64,000 bases of DNA from Pseudomonas palmensis (GTDB lineage: Bacteria > Pseudomonadota > Gammaproteobacteria > Pseudomonadales > Pseudomonadaceae), in contig NZ_JAFKEC010000007.1 of the NCBI RefSeq assembly GCF_017848315.1, positions 92,832 through 156,831 of the forward strand. The letters are read 5' to 3'. The position numbers and the translations under genes were made by a program. Positions 60,139 to 64,000 of this stretch are shown piece by piece (positions within the stretch are counted from its first letter, which is position 1; every line of letters begins with the position of its first letter). The notes under the pieces were generated by a model. That model had not been told where the DNA came from. It searched no databases and saw only the letters and a list, made by a program, of their open reading frames with translations.

Positions 60139-61572
60139 GTGAGCTCCAGCATTTTCTGGCACGACTATGAAACCACCGGTATCAACCCGCGCAGCGACCG
60201 GCCCCTGCAGGTGGCAGGGGTGCGCACCGATCTGGACCTCAACGAGATCGAGCCGCCGGTCAACCTCTTCTGCCAACCCGCCGACGATATTCTGCCGCAC
60301 CCTGCGGCGTGCCTGATAACCGGCATTACCCCGGCGCAGCTGGCCACCCAGGGCCTGTGCGAAGCCGAGTTCATGACCCGGGTGCACGCCGAGCTGGCGC
60401 GCCCGGGTACTTGCGGGGCCGGCTACAACTCGCTGCGTTTCGACGACGAAGTGACGCGTTACAGCCTGTATCGCAACTTTTTCGACCCCTATGCCCGCGA
60501 GTGGCAGGGCGGCAACAGCCGCTGGGACCTTATCGATGTGGTGCGCACTGCCTACGCCCTGCGCCCCGATGGCATCCAGTGGCCGCAGCGCGACGGCCAG
60601 GTGAGCCTGAAGCTGGAGTTGCTGACGGCGGCCAATGGCATCGATCACGGGCAGGCGCACGAGGCGCTTGCGGATGTGCGTGCCACGTTGGCAATGGCGC
60701 GCTTGATCCGCGAGAAGCAACCCAGGCTGTATGCATGGTTGTTCCAGTTGCGCAGCAAGCAGAAAGTCCTCGATCAAGTGCGTTTGTTGCAACCGCTTGT
60801 CCATATTTCCGGACGCTTTTCTGCGGCACGTAATTATCTTGGCGTGGTGCTGCCCCTGGCCTGGCATCCACGCAATCGCAATGCGCTGATTGTGTGCGAC
60901 TTGCATCAGGATATCGCCCCATTGCTGACGGAAGATGCCGAAGTGTTGCGTCAGCGTCTGTACACCCGACGCGAGGAAATGTCCGAGGGACAATTGCCGG
61001 TACCGTTGAAATTAATTCAGATCAATCGCTGCCCGGTGGTCGCGCCCTTGAGTGTATTGCGCGGTGAAGATCAGCAACGCCTTGGCCTGGATATGACGTT
61101 GTATCAACAGCGCGCCGAGCAGTTGAGTGCCGCCCAGGCCGTGTGGCAGAACAAGTTGAGCGCTATTTATGACAGTCAGGAATTCGCCCCGAGCGAAGAC
61201 CCCGAGCAACAGCTGTATGACGGATTTATCGGTGATCGCGACCGACGCCTGTGTGAACAAGTAAGAACCGTGGAGCCCGAGCAATTAGCCACGGGTCAGT
61301 GGATGTTCGACGATGCACGATTGCCGGAGTTGCTGTTTCGCTACCGTGCGCGCAATTTTCCGCAGACCTTGGATGCACAGGAGCGCCAGCGTTGGCTCGG
61401 GTTCTGCCAGCAGCGCCTGAGCGACCCGGCAATGGGCGCTCCGAATACCCTTGAAGGCTTCGAGCAGGCATTGCAGAGCGCCTGGCTGGATGCCGATGCC
61501 ACGCAGCGCGAGTTGCTGGCGCAATGGCGAGCCCATGCCATGAACTTGCGCGAACGGTTTGCCCTGCAGTAA
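60139..61572 (+). CDS. sbcB: Exodeoxyribonuclease I
   Basis: 3'-5' single-strand DNA exonuclease used in recombination and mismatch repair. The 477-residue protein begins at GTG 60139. FWHDYETTGINPRSDRP carries the first metal-binding Asp-Glu of the DnaQ-type site, FDDEVTRYSLYRNFFDPY the second, and HEALADVRATLAMARL the last. The C-terminal SH3-like and helical domains complete the E. coli-like length. Codons in the second half (from about 60770) use more A/T at third positions than the first half. Confidence 0.95.
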   Translation: MSSSIFWHDYETTGINPRSDRPLQVAGVRTDLDLNEIEPPVNLFCQPADDILPHPAACLITGITPAQLATQGLCEAEFMTRVHAELARPGTCGAGYNSLRFDDEVTRYSLYRNFFDPYAREWQGGNSRWDLIDVVRTAYALRPDGIQWPQRDGQVSLKLELLTAANGIDHGQAHEALADVRATLAMARLIREKQPRLYAWLFQLRSKQKVLDQVRLLQPLVHISGRFSAARNYLGVVLPLAWHPRNRNALIVCDLHQDIAPLLTEDAEVLRQRLYTRREEMSEGQLPVPLKLIQINRCPVVAPLSVLRGEDQQRLGLDMTLYQQRAEQLSAAQAVWQNKLSAIYDSQEFAPSEDPEQQLYDGFIGDRDRRLCEQVRTVEPEQLATGQWMFDDARLPELLFRYRARNFPQTLDAQERQRWLGFCQQRLSDPAMGAPNTLEGFEQALQSAWLDADATQRELLAQWRAHAMNLRERFALQ

Positions 61573-61585
61573 TTGCAGGCAATAA

Positions 61586-61609
61586 AAAACGCCAGCATGC
61601 TGGCGTTTT
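61586..61609. terminator. Bidirectional terminator between sbcB and mvaT
   Basis: AAAACGCCAGCATGCTGGCGTTTT is a perfect 24-base palindrome with flanking A and T runs, serving both convergent genes. Confidence 0.9.
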
Positions 61610-61644
61610 GGGCTGACCTGTAACCGGGTTACAGTGTCCAGCGA

Positions 61645-62022
61645 TTAACCGAGCAGGGTCGCCCAGCCTTCTACTACGTCACCACCCCACTTGGCTTTCC
61701 ACTCTTTGAGTGTCTTGTGGTTGCCACCTTTGGTTTCGATGACTTCGCCATTGTGCGGGTTCTTGTATTGCTTGACCTTGCGTGCACGCTTGGTGCCGGT
61801 GGTTTTAACCGGGCCGCGAGGGGCCTTGTTCAGTTTGGCCTCAGGGTCCAGCAGAGCAATAATGTCGCGCAGCGACTTGGAGTACTCGCCCATCAGCTCG
61901 CGCAGTTTGGCTTCAAACTCCAGCTCGGTTTTCAGCTTGTTGTCTTCGGACAGGTTCTTCAGGCGGGCTTGCAGTTCTTTGATGGCTTCTTCGGTAGCGC
62001 GGTATTCGTTGATCAGGGACAT
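61645..62022 (-). CDS. mvaT: MvaT/TurA-family H-NS-like nucleoid protein
   Basis: A 125-residue xenogeneic silencer that coats AT-rich DNA in Pseudomonas. The N-terminal coiled coil (MSLINEYRATEEAIKELQAR) makes oligomers, and the C-terminal part (VKQYKNPHNGEVIETKGGNHKTLKEW) is the DNA-binding domain with its minor-groove loop. In P. putida this family is called TurA/TurB; the position next to sbcB and purU matches the mvaT locus of PAO1. ATG 62022 follows AAGGAATACC. Confidence 0.95.
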   Translation of the reverse strand: MSLINEYRATEEAIKELQARLKNLSEDNKLKTELEFEAKLRELMGEYSKSLRDIIALLDPEAKLNKAPRGPVKTTGTKRARKVKQYKNPHNGEVIETKGGNHKTLKEWKAKWGGDVVEGWATLLG

Positions 62023-62322
62023 GAGGTATTCCTTGGAGGGAAGGGACGCAGGACAGCGGTGCAGCAATAATAGTCAGACACTTAATACAAGTAAACATTA
62101 AACCGCCGTCATTGCGGAATACCTTCATAATTGAAAGGGTATTGTGACGAGATACTCCCAATTATCCGCTTCAATTGTTAAATAACTTTAATGTGCCCTT
62201 GACGAGGTGCAAGCCCAGGCTGGCTGCGGTGTGAGGTTGTGATACACGGTATGCAATCACTACTGCAGTTTTTCCGGGCAGTCGTTAGAATACGCGCCTT
62301 TGCGAACTCTGGAGCCCCTCTC
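62023..62322. other. 300-base AT-rich gap between divergent mvaT and purU
   Basis: No gene is apparent. The stretch 62060-62200 is among the most AT-rich in the window, with TTAAATAACTTTAAT near 62178-62192. This is the type of sequence MvaT itself binds. It should hold the promoters of both genes. Confidence 0.65.
62067..62094 (-). promoter_or_regulatory. Candidate sigma-70 promoter of mvaT
   Basis: On the reverse strand TTACTT and TATTAT are 16 bases apart, placing the start of transcription about 37 bases before the mvaT ATG. The -10 match is good, the -35 moderate. Confidence 0.4.
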
Positions 62323-63171
<849 letters not shown>

Positions 63172-63181
63172 GACCGCACCG

Positions 63182-63210
63182 GCCCTTCGCCAGCCTTGCT
63201 GGCGAAGGGC
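63182..63210. terminator. Palindrome after purU (REP-like half)
   Basis: GCCCTTCGCCAGC and GCTGGCGAAGGGC form a 13-base stem with a CTT loop, between convergent purU and the UPF0104 gene. It resembles a single arm of the GCCAGCCAGGCTGGC repeat class and probably ends transcription. Confidence 0.65.
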
Positions 63211-63221
63211 ACAACGCGTGT

Positions 63222-64000
63222 CTACCGCCGTGCCAGGCGCAACCGCTCCAGCAGCGGCTTGCCCAGCAGGCAGACGAACACCGGGCCGCCCACCACCAGA
63301 TAGAAGTAGTACGTCACCACCCGCCATATCAGAATCGCCGCTGCCGCGGTCGACTTGCCCACCATGGGCGTCAGCAGCGTCGCCGAGGTCAACTCCGCCG
63401 CGCCAGCCCCGCCGGGCAAGAGGCTGAACTGGCCGGCACTCAGGGCGAGCATCTGCACCAGAAAGCTCGACACCCACTGCAGGTCTGTCCCCAGCCCGCG
63501 CAACACCAGGTACAGCACGCTGTAGCGCAGCGCCCAGTGCAGGCAGGTGAGCCCGAACACCAGCGCCAGTACCCGCTTGGGCAGGCGCCAGGTGGCGGCA
63601 AACGCGCGAAAGAAGTGCAGCACCTTGCGCGCCCAGCGTCGGCACGTGGCGTCACGTACCTTCAACCGCCGCAGCAGCCGGCCCATCGCACGCATCAACC
63701 CGCGGCGCCAGCGCAGTATCGCCAGCCCCGCCAGCAGGCCGGCGAACATCATCAGCGCACTGGCCAGCAGCATGCCCTGCATGCTTGCGCTGAAGCGGTG
63801 GAACAGCATGTAGATGACAATCCCGAACATAGCGCACAGGAAGAACACCAGGTCATTGAGCTGGTCCATGGCGAACACCGCGCTGCTCTGGGCCGGGCGC
63901 ACCCGGTGCCTGGCCAGCAGGGCCACCAGCGCCAATGGCCCGCCGCTGCCGCCGGGGGTGGAGCAGATGGCGAACTCGGTGGCCATGACCACCCCCAGGC
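63222..64000 (-). CDS. UPF0104 / LPG-synthase-like membrane protein, 5' part outside window
   Basis: At least 256 residues of a polytopic membrane protein; the frame stays open to the window end, and the family is usually about 300-330 residues, so the start is missing. Hydrophobic helices occur throughout and EFAICSTPGGSGGPLALVALL is a conserved block of the lysylphosphatidylglycerol-synthase transmembrane (flippase-like) domain, here without the catalytic domain. Role unknown. Confidence 0.8.
   Translation of the reverse strand, partial: LGVVMATEFAICSTPGGSGGPLALVALLARHRVRPAQSSAVFAMDQLNDLVFFLCAMFGIVIYMLFHRFSASMQGMLLASALMMFAGLLAGLAILRWRRGLMRAMGRLLRRLKVRDATCRRWARKVLHFFRAFAATWRLPKRVLALVFGLTCLHWALRYSVLYLVLRGLGTDLQWVSSFLVQMLALSAGQFSLLPGGAGAAELTSATLLTPMVGKSTAAAAILIWRVVTYYFYLVVGGPVFVCLLGKPLLERLRLARR

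Overview
The window is GC-rich, tightly packed chromosome from a Pseudomonas. Protein sequences look most like the P. putida group: a ColRS system with its two partner genes, an MvaT/TurA-type silencer, XenB, and many REP pairs with the core CGGGTCAAGCCCGCTCCCACA. From memory, gene order follows P. aeruginosa PAO1 from ftsA down to pyk-mvaT-purU almost throughout. I see no prophage, insertion sequence, integron, CRISPR array, rRNA or tRNA. This is core genome, and the interest lies in regulation, repeats and small variations.

Layout. 1-3.6 kb: end of the division/cell-wall cluster (ftsA, ftsZ, lpxC). 3.6-10.1 kb: a DciA-like gene on the reverse strand, then secA, argJ, a glutathione transferase and a Nudix-ThiE fusion. 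10.2-18.7 kb: a PduO-type cobalamin adenosyltransferase overlapping a PAS/HAMP sensor kinase, panE, yajQ, an MscS channel, a drug-efflux MFS, ampG and a cysteine-less alkyltransferase-like gene. 18.8-23.5 kb: a DUF481 protein, a HugZ-like haem gene with a half-matching Fur box, fxsA and groESL with a sigma-32-like promoter. 23.5-28.2 kb: the ColRS neighbourhood. colR-colS is flanked by a PAP2 phosphatase gene and a methyltransferase-inaA-small exported protein operon, and identical 16-base ColR-type boxes sit about 70 bases before each flanking unit. 28.2-32.5 kb: a MexVW-like RND pump. 32.6-37.8 kb: an imelysin / di-haem DUF1111 / imelysin-like / Tat-exported DUF1513 cluster. 37.9-44.6 kb: bifA, sodB, argO/argP, an epimerase and a coiled-coil membrane protein. 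44.7-48 kb: xenB, an MFS gene and a Cys/His-rich ArsR regulator, facing acpH across palindromic operators. 48-53 kb: ornithine-lipid genes olsB-olsA, an acyl-CoA-dehydrogenase-like protein, YceI, a cardiolipin-synthase-like PLD and a PfpI protein. 53-57 kb: class I fumarase, sadC and a ferredoxin reductase. 56.9-57.5 kb: a non-coding stretch with two abutting hexamer arrays and a series of hairpins. 57.5-64 kb: pyk, a TPR lipoprotein, a PilZ protein, sbcB, mvaT, purU and a UPF0104 membrane protein cut by the window end.

How the genes work together. Envelope maintenance is the main theme: LpxC, AmpG, ColRS with a lipid phosphatase and LPS kinase, MexVW, ornithine lipids and ClsB. Cyclic-di-GMP turnover is the second: BifA degrades it, SadC makes it and a PilZ protein binds it. 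A third is iron and oxidative stress: HugZ, imelysins, FeSOD, an iron-sulfur fumarase and a ferredoxin reductase. No clearly new multi-gene system stands out. The best leads are the 56.98-57.32 kb hexamer/hairpin region, the paired ColR boxes, the imelysin cluster in which one paralogue has lost the motif histidine, and the ArsR/XenB/MFS unit.
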